This document shows positions 14,961 through 23,136 of a DNA stretch of 24,398 nt, one piece after another. Made by a program: the position numbers and the translations under genes. The notes below the pieces were generated by a model, which saw nothing but the letters and a program-made list of their open reading frames with translations, did no database searches and had not been told where the DNA came from. The DNA is from Burkholderiaceae bacterium. GTDB lineage: Bacteria > Pseudomonadota > Gammaproteobacteria > Burkholderiales > Burkholderiaceae. The DNA lies in assembly GCA_030151165.1 (NCBI GenBank), contig JASLEM010000010.1, positions 1-24,398 of the forward strand. Reading direction: 5' to 3'. Every line of letters begins with the position of its first letter. The stretch's first letter is position 1.

Positions 14961-15224
14961 ATGAAGCATGGATTCAAGGGCGGCCTGGCCGCAGTGGCGT
15001 TGTTGACGGCAATCGGCGCGTTCGCGCAAGGCGGTGGCGGCGGTGGCTCGGGCTCGCCCGGCACGATGCCCGGCAGCACGACGGCGACGCCCGGCAGCGA
15101 TGCCTCGGGCTCGACCACGTCGTCGACGACCACGATGAAGCACAAGCACCACCGCATGGCGAAGAAGGCCGCGACGAGCGCGTCCGGCACCGGCGACCTG
15201 AGCGCCGACACCGGCAAGAAGTGA
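14961..15224 (+). CDS. Small secreted low-complexity protein, function unknown
   Basis: 87 residues. The signal peptide (about 1-23, GGLAAVALLTAIGAFAQ) is followed by GGGGGGSGSPG, a Ser/Thr/Pro-rich section (STTATPGSDASGSTTSSTTT), a basic His-rich patch MKHKHHRMAKKA, and a final SASGTGDLSADTGKK. It is disordered by composition. GGAG precedes ATG 14961 at a good distance, and the signal peptide makes a real gene likely despite the size. I do not recognise the family; short exported Ser/Thr-rich proteins with a KHKHH patch are frequent in Burkholderiales. The His/Lys patch could bind metal or polyanions, which is speculation. It is probably monocistronic: it lies between the hairpin after the thioesterase and the hairpin at 15242. 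Confidence 0.72.
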   Translation: MKHGFKGGLAAVALLTAIGAFAQGGGGGGSGSPGTMPGSTTATPGSDASGSTTSSTTTMKHKHHRMAKKAATSASGTGDLSADTGKK

Positions 15225-15241
15225 CCGGGCGGTGACGCCCT

Positions 15242-15280
15242 CGGCCCCGCGCGCGCGTCACGCGCCCGCGGGGCCGTTGT
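15242..15280 (+). terminator. Hairpin terminator between the small secreted gene and the converging GGDEF gene
   Basis: CGGCCCCGCG (15242-15251) pairs with CGCGGGGCCG (15267-15276). An inner GCGCG/CGCGC stem (15253-15257, 15261-15265) closes a TCA loop. TTGT follows, a short U-tract. It lies in the 68-nt gap between convergent genes and may act on both. Confidence 0.65.
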
Positions 15281-15292
15281 CGTCAGGCGCGC

Positions 15293-16222
15293 TCAGGCGC
15301 CGTGCACGATCCGGTTGCGGCCCGCTTCCTTCGCGCGGTAGAGGCGGCGGTCGACGGCGTCGATGAACTGGATCGGCGTGTCGTGCGCGGCCGGGATGAT
15401 CGTGCACACGCCCATGCTCACGGTGAGCAGCTGCCCGCCGGGCGACGCGGCGTGCGCGATCTGCTCCTTGAAGATGGCCTGCCGGCAGCGCTCGGCCACG
15501 CTCTTCGCGGCGGCGTCGTCGGTCGCCGGCAGCACCAGCACGAACTCCTCGCCGCCGTAGCGCGCGAAGAAGTCGCGCGGGCGGCTGGCGGCCGAGCCGA
15601 GCGCGCGCGCCACCTGCTTCAGGCAGTCGTCGCCCTGCACGTGGCCGTAGTGGTCGTTGTACTGCTTGAAGAAGTCGATGTCGAACAGCACCAGCGACAG
15701 CGGCTGCACGTTGCGCCGCGCCTCGTTCCATTCGTTGTCGAACACGGCGTCGAACTTGCGGCGGTTCGCGACGCCGGTGAGGCCGTCGCGGAACGAGAAG
15801 TCCTCGAGCTGCTTCTGCAGGTCGAGCAGCTTCTCCTCGGTCTTCTTGCGCTCGCTGATGTCGAACATGAAGCCGATCAGCGACAGCACCGCGCCGGCCT
15901 CGTCGCGCACGACATGCACGACGTCGCGGATCCACACGTACTCGCCCGTCGCGGTCATCGCGCGGTAGTCGGCCTCGTGGTCGACGCCCGATTGCGACTG
16001 CGAGACGCAGAAGTTGACGACCCACTCGCGGTCGTCCGGGTGCATCCGCGCGGCCCAGTCGTCGACCGTCTTCCAGCTCGAGGGCGCCCATCCGAGCAGG
16101 CTCTCGATCTGCGGGCCGATGTAGGCGAAAGTGGCCGTCGCCCAGTCGATCTTCCACGGGATCGCGCGCGTGGATTCGAGCAGCGTGCGGTAGACGGCGT
16201 TGTCGGGTTCGGTGGTGTTCAC
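15293..16222 (-). CDS. PAS domain-containing diguanylate cyclase
   Basis: 309 residues, with no membrane segment, so cytosolic. An N-terminal PAS domain of the PAS_3 type (about 20-125) shows FAYIGPQIESLLGWAPSSW, RMHPDDREWV, a YRAMTATGEYVWIRD strand and the PAC end GFMFDISERKKTEE. A short coiled linker follows (about 126-143). The GGDEF domain is complete: DGLTGVANRRKFDAV, LFDIDFFKQYNDHYGH and RYGGEEF (GGEEF 223-227). The RxxD inhibition site is Arg214-Asp217. It produces c-di-GMP under control of the PAS ligand. The GTG at 16222 was chosen because the PAS domain begins soon after; longer in-frame openings upstream run into the divergent gene's region and lack conserved sequence. No clear Shine-Dalgarno is present, so the start is less certain. 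Confidence 0.87.
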   Translation of the reverse strand: MNTTEPDNAVYRTLLESTRAIPWKIDWATATFAYIGPQIESLLGWAPSSWKTVDDWAARMHPDDREWVVNFCVSQSQSGVDHEADYRAMTATGEYVWIRDVVHVVRDEAGAVLSLIGFMFDISERKKTEEKLLDLQKQLEDFSFRDGLTGVANRRKFDAVFDNEWNEARRNVQPLSLVLFDIDFFKQYNDHYGHVQGDDCLKQVARALGSAASRPRDFFARYGGEEFVLVLPATDDAAAKSVAERCRQAIFKEQIAHAASPGGQLLTVSMGVCTIIPAAHDTPIQFIDAVDRRLYRAKEAGRNRIVHGA

Positions 16223-16424
16223 GGGCAGGCTCGAGGCGATCGGAAAAGTGCTGCGACCAGCATAACCGTCCCGCGTGGCAGGCGTGTTGCGGCGGCTGAA
16301 CGAGCGTGGAGTCCTGCATGCAGAGGCCGGCGCGGGAGGCGCGGATCTCCTGTAGTCTCGGCGCATCGACGCAGGTCCGCGGCGCGCGAGTTCATGCCCG
16401 ACGGACATAAAGAGGGTGCGCACA

Positions 16425-18098
16425 TTGGTTTCGTTGTTCACGCAAGCGCGGCGCCTGGCCGGCTGGTGCGCGGCGCTGCTGTTCCTGTGGCTGTGCGGCG
16501 CGGGCGTGGCCGCCGCGCAGGACGTGCCGACGCGGCTCGCCTGGCAGCCGGCCGTCGCCGGGGCGGCCCTGCCCACGGCGGACGGCTGGACGCCGATGGA
16601 CGGCGGCCGCGTCACGCTGCTCGCGCCGTCCGACGCCGGCGCGTGGCTGAAGCTGGAGCCCGCCGGCGGCGCGTGGCCCGAGGGCGCGCTGGCCGTCGAA
16701 CTGCGCCTGCGCGCCAACGGCGAGGTGACGCTGGTGCGCGAGGGCGGCGAGCGCCTGGCCGTGTCGACCGATACCCCCACCCCCATGATCGCGCGCGGCC
16801 ACGGCGTCACGCTGATCCCTGTCGCGGCGATGGGCGGCGCCGCCGCCCCGATCCTGCTGTTGCTGCGCATGGCGCCGATGGCCACGCCGCGCGTCGATGT
16901 CGTCGTGCGCACCGCGTTCGACGAGGCCCGCGCCGACGCCCGCCGCATCGCCTTCATCAGCGGCTGCCTCGCGATCCTCGCGTGCACGGCGATCTACGCG
17001 CTGATGTTCGGCCGCGTGATGCGCGACCGCACGTATGTCGACTACGCGATCTACGTGCTCGGCTTCGCCGGCGTGCAGCTGATGGTGACGGGCACCGCGG
17101 TCGACCTGTTCGACTGGCACGGCGCGCCCGCGTGGCGGCCGCGCGTGATCGCGCTGTGCGTCGGGGTGTCGAGCTGGGGCGCGGCGAAGTTCATGAGCGG
17201 CTTCGTGGACCTGCCGCGCTACGCGCCGCGCACGGCGCGCGCGATGATCGTGCTCGCCGACCTCCTGCTGGCGGTGTGCGCGCTGTCGCTGCTGCCGGTG
17301 CCGTTCCTGCTGCAACTGTTGCGCGTCACGATCAACCCGCTGCTGATCCTGCTCGCCCTCGCGATGCTCGCGGCCAGCCTGATCGCGCTCGCGCGCGGCT
17401 CGCGCTACGTCCGCTTCTACCTGTTCGGCTGGCTGCCGTTGCTTGCCGCGACGATCGTCGACAGCGCGCAGTCGCTCGGCGCCTTCGCGCAGTGGACGCG
17501 CGTCGGCGACGCGATGCTCGCCGCGGGCACCTTCGAGACGGTCATCCTCGTGTTCGCGATCTCGTTCCGCGCGCGCGACCTGCGCAGCGACCGCGACGTC
17601 ACGCGCCGCATGGCCGAGACCGACGGCCTCACCGGCGTGCTGAACCGGCGCGGCTGGGAGGATCGCCTCAAGATCGCGACCGCGCGTGCGCGCCAGCGCC
17701 GCGAGCCGGTGGCGCTGCTGTTCCTCGACCTCGACCACTTCAAGGAGTTCAACGACCGCCACGGCCACGCGTGCGGCGACCTGCTGCTCGTGGCCGTCGC
17801 GAAGGCGATCGCGCTCGAGCTGCGGCCCGGCGACCTGCTCGGGCGCTGGGGCGGCGAGGAGTTCGTGATCCTTCTGCCAGGCTGCAACGACGCCGCCGCG
17901 CTCGCCACCGCGGAGCGCGTGCGCGCGTGCGTCGAGGTGCTGCGCGTGCCCGTGCCCGGCGGCACCGACGGCACGACGATCAGCATCGGGCTCTCGACGC
18001 TCGCGCCCGGCGAGTCGACGAACGCCGCGATCGAGCGCGCCGACACCGCGATGTACGAGTCGAAGCGCGCCGGCCGCAACCGGGCCAGCGCGGCCTGA
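16425..18098 (+). CDS. Diguanylate cyclase with periplasmic 7TMR-DISM-type sensor
   Basis: 557 residues. A signal sequence (about 10-31, LAGWCAALLFLWLCGAGVAAAQ) is followed by a periplasmic beta-rich domain (to about 165). Seven hydrophobic helices (about 170-380) start with ISGCLAILACTAIYALMFGRV, the layout of 7TMR-DISM receptors. A complete GGDEF domain follows: DGLTGVLNRRGWEDR, FLDLDHFKEFNDRHGH and RWGGEEF (GGEEF 476-480), with an intact RPGD I-site five residues before. Start choice: the TTG at 16425 has AGAGG at the right distance, whereas the in-frame GTG at 16416 abuts the AGAGG with no spacing. The first residues differ only slightly. It is divergent from the PAS-GGDEF gene and probably senses a periplasmic ligand. 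Confidence 0.87.
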   Translation: MVSLFTQARRLAGWCAALLFLWLCGAGVAAAQDVPTRLAWQPAVAGAALPTADGWTPMDGGRVTLLAPSDAGAWLKLEPAGGAWPEGALAVELRLRANGEVTLVREGGERLAVSTDTPTPMIARGHGVTLIPVAAMGGAAAPILLLLRMAPMATPRVDVVVRTAFDEARADARRIAFISGCLAILACTAIYALMFGRVMRDRTYVDYAIYVLGFAGVQLMVTGTAVDLFDWHGAPAWRPRVIALCVGVSSWGAAKFMSGFVDLPRYAPRTARAMIVLADLLLAVCALSLLPVPFLLQLLRVTINPLLILLALAMLAASLIALARGSRYVRFYLFGWLPLLAATIVDSAQSLGAFAQWTRVGDAMLAAGTFETVILVFAISFRARDLRSDRDVTRRMAETDGLTGVLNRRGWEDRLKIATARARQRREPVALLFLDLDHFKEFNDRHGHACGDLLLVAVAKAIALELRPGDLLGRWGGEEFVILLPGCNDAAALATAERVRACVEVLRVPVPGGTDGTTISIGLSTLAPGESTNAAIERADTAMYESKRAGRNRASAA

Positions 18099-18186
18099 CG
18101 GCCGACGCGGCTTCGTCCGCGGGCGAAGCATCGACGCCGCGCGGTGTGCGACAGTCCCGCGATGCCCGCCACGCCCCAGGTGCCCC

Positions 18187-19029
18187 ATGACGCTCTCGCG
18201 CTCCGACATCGCCGCTCGCCGGCGTGATTTCGCCCGGCTGCACGCGGCCGGCTGCTTCGTGCTGCCGAACCCGTGGGACGCGGGCAGCGCGCGCTTCCTG
18301 CATGGCCTCGGCTTCCCGGCGCTGGCGACGACGAGTTCCGGCCACGCATGGTCGACGGGCCACGCGGACGGCGCGCTGTCGCTCGCACAGACGCTGGCGC
18401 ACCTGCGCGAGATGGTCGAGGCCACGCCGCTGCCCGTCAACGCCGACTTCGGCTGCGGCTTCGGCGAGAACCCGGCCGACGTCGCGCGCAGCGTGCGCGC
18501 CGCGGTCGATACCGGCGTCGCCGGCCTGTCGATCGAGGACGCGACCGGCGACGCCGCCGACCCGCTGTTCGACATCGCCACCGCCGTCGCGCGCTTGCGT
18601 GCCGCGCGCGCGGCCATCGACGACGCCGGCGGCGACACGCTGCTCGTCGGCCGCGCCGAGAACTTCTTCGTCGGCCGGCCCGACCTCGCCGACACGATCG
18701 CGCGGCTGAAGGCCTATGCGGAGGCGGGCGCCGACTGCCTCTACGCGCCCGGCATCCGGACGCGCGACCAGATCGCGGCCGTCGTCGCCGCGGTCGCGCC
18801 GCGGCCGGTCAACCTGCTGGTCGGCGCGACGAGCGAGTTCGACCTCGCCGCCATCGCCGCGCTCGGCGTGCGCCGCGTCAGCGTCGGCGGCGCGCTCGCG
18901 CGCGTCGCGTGGGGCGGCTTCATGCAGGCCGCGCGCACGCTGGCCGACGGCCGCTTCGACGGCTTCGCGGGCGCGGCGGCGGGCGGCGAGCTCAACGCGT
19001 TCTTCCGCGCGAACGGCGAGGCGCCCTGA
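18187..19029 (+). CDS. Isocitrate lyase / phosphoenolpyruvate mutase family protein
   Basis: 280-residue (beta/alpha)8 enzyme of the PEP mutase/isocitrate lyase superfamily. NPWDAGSARFL (28-38), the Mg-binding strand PVNADFGCGFGENP (Asp87), GLSIEDATG (Glu117-Asp118), and VGRAENFFVGRPDL (Arg156, Glu158) are recognisable. Superfamily members cleave or form C-C or P-C bonds next to a carboxylate; examples are methylisocitrate lyase, oxaloacetate hydrolase and carboxyphosphonoenolpyruvate mutase. The KKCGH catalytic loop of true isocitrate lyases is absent, so glyoxylate-cycle function is excluded. The exact reaction is unknown. The ATG lies 88 nt after the GGDEF gene, and the gene converges on the porin. 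Operon membership with the GGDEF gene is possible but not shown. Confidence 0.87.
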   Translation: MTLSRSDIAARRRDFARLHAAGCFVLPNPWDAGSARFLHGLGFPALATTSSGHAWSTGHADGALSLAQTLAHLREMVEATPLPVNADFGCGFGENPADVARSVRAAVDTGVAGLSIEDATGDAADPLFDIATAVARLRAARAAIDDAGGDTLLVGRAENFFVGRPDLADTIARLKAYAEAGADCLYAPGIRTRDQIAAVVAAVAPRPVNLLVGATSEFDLAAIAALGVRRVSVGGALARVAWGGFMQAARTLADGRFDGFAGAAAGGELNAFFRANGEAP

Positions 19030-19056
19030 GCGCGCGCCGCGCCGTGTCGCGGACGA

Positions 19057-20196
19057 TCAGAAGAACAGGATGCCGCCGACCGCGACGCCCTCGAGCTTCG
19101 CGGTCTCGCCGTCGACGCTCTTCGACGTTGTGTGGCTCAGCTCGCCGGTCAGCGTCAGGCTCTTCGTGATCCCGAAGTACAGGCCGGCCGTCGCGTTCGC
19201 GTTGGTGCGCAGGTCGGTGCCCGCGCCGCCGTCGAGCCGGCTCTGGCCGTAGTTGACGCCGAGCTTGAGCTTGGGCGTGGCCTGGAACGAGGCCTGCACG
19301 AGGTAGTTCGTCTGCTTGCGCGGCCCCGAGTCGCCGTCCGACAGGATGCCCAGGCCCTTGCCCGACTGCACGTTGGCGAGCAGGCCGAAGCCGTCCAGCA
19401 GGACGTCGCCGCCGATCTCGCCGCCGTTCATCGTGAAGCCGTCGCCGGTGGGGGCTTCGAACTTCTGCGTCTTGGCGCCCGCCCACACCTTGCCCGGCCC
19501 GAAGTTCCAGCTCGCCTGGGCCTGCACCTGCGGCGATGTCCGCCCCGTGTAGGTCGTGCCGCTCGCGTCCACCGGGCTCACGAGCGCGAGCTTGCCGGCG
19601 AAGCCGCCGACCGTCGGCGTCGCGTATTCGACCTGGCCGTAGGTACCCAGGTAGGTATAGCCCGCGCCGATGTGGCCGAGCGTGACGCGGTTGCGCTGCG
19701 TGGCGCTGACGGGCGCGCCGGCGCCGAACAGCGTCATGTCGCCGAGGATCGCCGGGCGGCCGAACAGGCCGTAGTCGCGACCGAGCTTGAAGGTGCCGAT
19801 GTCCGCGTCGCCGACCGTCAGGAACGCCTGGCGGACGTCGACGTTGCTGTTGTTGCCGATGGCGTCGTCGGACGCCGTCGCCGCGCCGATCATCAGCGTC
19901 GCGCCGACGTCGACGCCGTCCTGGCGGCTCTTCGCGCTGGTGATGAGCGCGTTGGGCAGCAACCCGTTGCCGATCACCGTGCGGCCTTTCTCGCCGCCGC
20001 AGCCGAGGGCCTGCGTCGCGATCGCGAGGCCCGCGATGTCCTGGCCGCCGGTGCAGCGGGTGCGCGTGTAGAACGCGTTGATGATGCCGCCGACGGAGAG
20101 ATCCCAGTCTCCTGCCTTGAAATCGGCGGCCCCTGCCTGGCTCGCCGCAAGGGTCAGCATGGCGCCGACGAGGACCGGGTTCGTGGTTGTCTTCAT
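19057..20196 (-). CDS. Gram-negative porin, OmpC-like (Burkholderiales type)
   Basis: 379 residues. A signal peptide (1-23, cleavage AGA|AD) precedes a 16-strand barrel of the Gram-negative porin family. It starts DFKAGDWDLSVGGIINAFYT, which is a typical first strand, continues with FKLGRDYGLFG and QVEYATPTVGGFAGKLALV, and ends GGILFF with the C-terminal Phe required by the Bam machinery. A Cys pair (RTRCTGG and LGCGG, about 20 residues apart) lies in the first long extracellular loop and may form a disulfide. The porin allows passive diffusion of small solutes. ATG 20196 has CAGGAGA upstream and begins the signal peptide; a longer in-frame ATG at 20340 adds only Arg-rich sequence. The TonB receptor gene ends 303 nt upstream, with a hairpin between, so a separate promoter is likely. 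Confidence 0.92.
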   Translation of the reverse strand: MKTTTNPVLVGAMLTLAASQAGAADFKAGDWDLSVGGIINAFYTRTRCTGGQDIAGLAIATQALGCGGEKGRTVIGNGLLPNALITSAKSRQDGVDVGATLMIGAATASDDAIGNNSNVDVRQAFLTVGDADIGTFKLGRDYGLFGRPAILGDMTLFGAGAPVSATQRNRVTLGHIGAGYTYLGTYGQVEYATPTVGGFAGKLALVSPVDASGTTYTGRTSPQVQAQASWNFGPGKVWAGAKTQKFEAPTGDGFTMNGGEIGGDVLLDGFGLLANVQSGKGLGILSDGDSGPRKQTNYLVQASFQATPKLKLGVNYGQSRLDGGAGTDLRTNANATAGLYFGITKSLTLTGELSHTTSKSVDGETAKLEGVAVGGILFF

Positions 20197-20499
20197 GTGT
20201 GTCGTCTCCTGTTTTTGCAGTGGATGTGCGCGACGTCCTTCGCCGCGGGGATGCCGTGCATCCCGTGGCGTGTTTCGCAACGCACATGCCAGTCGCAGGC
20301 AGGAGCAACGGCGGCGAGCGATCGGTCCATCGCGGCGCAACGCGTGTGCCAGCGCGCAGCGTTCACGGTGTCGCCGCCGTGGCGTGGAGAGGGATAGTCC
20401 GCGGTGGGTGTGCCGCGCGCGGCCGCGGTTACTACAGCGCCTGCTCCAGGCGCGATGCGCGTATTCCCGCGCCGTTGTGGCGGCGCGGGACAGTGCGGA
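20197..20499. other. 303-nt intergenic region upstream of the porin gene
   Basis: No convincing gene is seen here; short open frames on both strands lack start signals or family sequence. It contains the porin ribosome-binding site (minus strand AGGAGA at about 20207-20212) and the hairpin at 20465-20490. No clear sigma-70 promoter was found by eye, although the porin gene must be served from here. Confidence 0.6.
20465..20490 (-). terminator. Hairpin downstream of the TonB receptor gene
   Basis: TCCCGCGCC (20465-20473) pairs perfectly with GGCGCGGGA (20482-20490), a 9-bp stem with an 8-nt loop, 10 nt after the receptor stop. On the minus strand AATAC follows and not a U-run, so it is terminator-like but not canonical. 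Confidence 0.45.
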
Positions 20500-22785
20500 T
20501 CAGGACGCGTCGCCCGCGCGCGTGCCGCCGCCGAAGCGCCACGTGAGGCCGACCCACACGCCACGCGGCGCGCCCGCGGCGCGGAACTGCTCGCTGCGCC
20601 ACGAGGCGCCGGTCGGATCGAACGTGCGGCCGGGGCCGGTGAACACGTTCTCGCCCAGCGTGCCGAAGTTCGACGAGCGGCGATCGAACACGTTGTCGAC
20701 GTCGGCGAAGGCTTCCCAGCCGGCGCCGAGCGTCACGCGCCCGTCGAGGTTCAACAGCCCGTAGCCCGGCACGCGGCCGTTGACGTCGGCGTTGTCCTCG
20801 TCGCCGCGCGCATACTGGCCGCCCTGCGCGACGAACGTGGCGCCGAGCGAGGCCGCGTCGCCGAACGCGTAGTCCGCGCGCAGCTTGAACGTGTGGCGCG
20901 GGATGCCGGGCAGGTGGTCGCCGGGGCGCACCGGGATGTCCGCGCAATCGGCGCAGGTGATCGGCGCGGCGCTCGAATTGTTCGGGCTGTTCAGGACGAT
21001 CGGCGTGCGGAACGTGGCGTCCACGATGCTGTAGTGCGCGCTCCACGTCCACGCGCTGGCCTGGCCTTCGAGGCCCAGCTCGACGCCTTGCCTTCGCGTG
21101 TGGCCGACGTTCTGGAAGTAGCCCGCGCTGGTCGCGCCGCCGCCGCTGCTGATGAACTGGATGTCGTCGCGCAGCTCGGTGCGGAACACCGCCGCCGACC
21201 ACTTCAGGCCCGCGCCCGCCTGGCCGCGCGCGCCGAACTCGCCGTTGTGCGAGATCACCGGCTTCAGCGCGGGGTCGGACGAGAACGCGTTGGGCAGCGA
21301 GCACGGCGCGTTCGGGTCGGCGCAGCTCAGCTCCACCGGCGTCGGCACGCGCATGCCCTCGTTGTACGAGCCGTAGAAGGTCAGGCCGTCCGTCGGGTTG
21401 GTGGTGAGGCCGACCGACGGGTTGAAGCGCCGGAACGTGTGGCGCCCGTTCAGCGCGGTGCCGAGCTGGTCGGCGAGGTCGACGTTGGCGAGGTTGTAGC
21501 GGCCGGCGACGCTGAGGAAGGTGTGCGCGTCGAGGCCGAACGTGTCCGTCGCGAACAAGCCCGCGGCCGACGCGCGCGCGTGCAGCGAGGTGTCGAGCTC
21601 GATCGGCTGGTCGGACGTCGTGTCGCGCGACGAGCCCGCCTCCTGGCTCGACTGCGTGAACACGGTGAAGCCGCTCTCGAAGCTCGCGCCGACGCTGGCG
21701 TGGTTCGCGTGGCTCGCGAGCGCGGCGGTCGACGTCAGCTGCAACGAGGCGCCCGAACGCTGCTGCCCGACGACGTTGATCGCGTTGCCGGTCGGCTGGT
21801 TGCCGTCGCCCACGCCCTGCGTCGGATCGAAGTCGTCGTTGACGTTGCTGTTGAAGACGAAGGTCTTGAGCTGGCGGTGGAACGCGTTGCCTTCGAGCAG
21901 CAGGTCGGGCGAGAAGCGGTGGCTCGCGTTGGCGCTGAGGAAGGCGAGGCGGTTCGACTGGTAGTCCGGCCACGAATACGCCGTACGGTAATCGCTCAAC
22001 CACGTCAGCGGCAGCGTCTGGTTGCCTTCGAGGCGCGTGTTCGCGAGCGTGAGGCTCACGTCGGCGCGGTTGCTGTCGTCGCGAACCCCGAGCTTGCCGT
22101 ACAGCTGGCCGATGCGGCTCGGGTCGTGGTCGCCCCAGCCGTGCTCGTGCAGCACGTTGCCGGCGACGAACGCGGCGACATGGTCGTCGTGCACGCCGCC
22201 TTCGAAGTCGACGGCCTTGCGGCCCCACATGCCGCCGTAGGCGCGCACCTGGCCGCCGTCCTCGGAGAAGCCGTCGCGCGTGGTGACGTTGAGCGCGCCG
22301 CCCAGCGTGTTGAGGCCGAACAGCGGGTTCGAGCCGGGCATCACGGCGATCTTCGCGATCGCGCCTTCGGGGATCAGGTCCCAGTTGACGGTGTCGCCGA
22401 AGACCTCGTTGACGCGCACGCCGTCGACGAACACCGACAACCCCTGCGGCGTGCCGAGCGCCGGCGACGCCGTGAAGCCGCGGAAGTTGACGTCGAGCTG
22501 GAACGCGTTGCCGGCGGTGTCGTTGACGTTGACGCTGCCGATGCCCTGGTCGAGCGCCTGCGCGAGCGTGACCGCGCGCGGGCTCGTCGCGGCGCTGCCG
22601 GCCAGCGTCTGCACGTTGGACGGCACCTGGCTCAGCGGCGTGGCCGCCCCGGGCAGGATCGTCGTGCCGACGACGACGACCGACTGCAGCGCCGCGACGG
22701 GCGGCGCCTCGTCGGCCAGGGCGCAGGCGTGGGCGATGCAGAAGGGGAGGGCGAGCAGCTCGACGTGTCGTGGCGCGGAGCGCAC
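20500..22785 (-). CDS. TonB-dependent outer membrane receptor
   Basis: 761 residues. A short signal sequence (LLALPFCIAHACALA, about 10-24) is followed by a TonB-box-like QSVVVVGTT. The plug domain (about 50-175) has the signatures NFRGFTASPALGTPQGLSVF, VDGVRVNEVFGDTVNWDLIP and IAVMPGSNPLFGLNTLGGAL. The 22-strand barrel ends at TWRF plus 10 extra residues. Extracellular loops hold two Cys pairs (SCADPNAPC and TCADC). It imports a scarce ligand across the outer membrane using TonB energy. The GTG start at 22785 lies 4 nt after the HiPIP stop, so translation is coupled to the PQQ dehydrogenase/HiPIP unit. A lanthanide chelate or PQQ is the inferred cargo; an iron siderophore remains possible. 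The start is the only one available before the signal sequence. Confidence 0.93.
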   Translation of the reverse strand: MRSAPRHVELLALPFCIAHACALADEAPPVAALQSVVVVGTTILPGAATPLSQVPSNVQTLAGSAATSPRAVTLAQALDQGIGSVNVNDTAGNAFQLDVNFRGFTASPALGTPQGLSVFVDGVRVNEVFGDTVNWDLIPEGAIAKIAVMPGSNPLFGLNTLGGALNVTTRDGFSEDGGQVRAYGGMWGRKAVDFEGGVHDDHVAAFVAGNVLHEHGWGDHDPSRIGQLYGKLGVRDDSNRADVSLTLANTRLEGNQTLPLTWLSDYRTAYSWPDYQSNRLAFLSANASHRFSPDLLLEGNAFHRQLKTFVFNSNVNDDFDPTQGVGDGNQPTGNAINVVGQQRSGASLQLTSTAALASHANHASVGASFESGFTVFTQSSQEAGSSRDTTSDQPIELDTSLHARASAAGLFATDTFGLDAHTFLSVAGRYNLANVDLADQLGTALNGRHTFRRFNPSVGLTTNPTDGLTFYGSYNEGMRVPTPVELSCADPNAPCSLPNAFSSDPALKPVISHNGEFGARGQAGAGLKWSAAVFRTELRDDIQFISSGGGATSAGYFQNVGHTRRQGVELGLEGQASAWTWSAHYSIVDATFRTPIVLNSPNNSSAAPITCADCADIPVRPGDHLPGIPRHTFKLRADYAFGDAASLGATFVAQGGQYARGDEDNADVNGRVPGYGLLNLDGRVTLGAGWEAFADVDNVFDRRSSNFGTLGENVFTGPGRTFDPTGASWRSEQFRAAGAPRGVWVGLTWRFGGGTRAGDAS

Positions 22786-22789
22786 GGCC

Positions 22790-23113
22790 TCAGCCCGGCT
22801 TCTTCGCGAACGCGCTGCACCAACCGGTCGCGGCGACCTGCTTGCGCCCGAACATCGCGCAGCCCGACCACGCGTCGGTGGGCGCGCCCTGGAAGAACGA
22901 GCAGCCGTTGCACTGCTGCTGCGCGGTGTGGTTCGGGTACTTCTTCTGGTCGACCTGGTGCGTGTCGTTCCTGTAGCCGAGGGCGACGGCGGTCTCGTCG
23001 CTCTCCTCGACGTGGCCGGCGGCGCGCGAGACGCCGGGCGTGGCGATGGCCGCGAACGCGCAGCCGGAGGCCAGCGAGCGCGCGAGGAAGATGCGGCGGG
23101 TGGAATCGGTCAT
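22790..23113 (-). CDS. High-potential iron-sulfur protein (HiPIP), Tat-exported
   Basis: 107 residues. A twin-arginine signal (TRRIFLARSLASGCAFAAIA, cleavage near SRA|AG, residue 31) precedes a small mature domain of HiPIP size. Four Cys, at 68 and 71 (CNGC), 85 (SGCAMF) and 99 (GWCSAF), follow the HiPIP spacing and would bind one [4Fe-4S] cluster. The AxALGY-type element is TAVALGYRND. HiPIPs are soluble periplasmic one-electron carriers that can replace cytochrome c. Tat export fits folding with the cluster in the cytosol. ATG 23113 has AGGAG just upstream. Position directly between the PQQ dehydrogenase and the TonB receptor, on the same strand, suggests it takes electrons from the dehydrogenase; this is inference. 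Confidence 0.92.
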   Translation of the reverse strand: MTDSTRRIFLARSLASGCAFAAIATPGVSRAAGHVEESDETAVALGYRNDTHQVDQKKYPNHTAQQQCNGCSFFQGAPTDAWSGCAMFGRKQVAATGWCSAFAKKPG

Positions 23114-23136
23114 GGGTGTCTCCTGGTCGGGTCGTG

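Noticed and set aside
14937..15235. Alternative ATG at 14937 with an AGGAG site, in another frame over the small secreted gene
   Set aside because: Its product is Arg-rich without features, whereas the frame starting at 14961 has a signal peptide and its own ribosome-binding site.
15302..18190. Long plus-strand open frame of about 960 codons spanning both GGDEF genes
   Set aside because: It runs antisense to one gene and out of frame with the other; no conserved motifs are seen.
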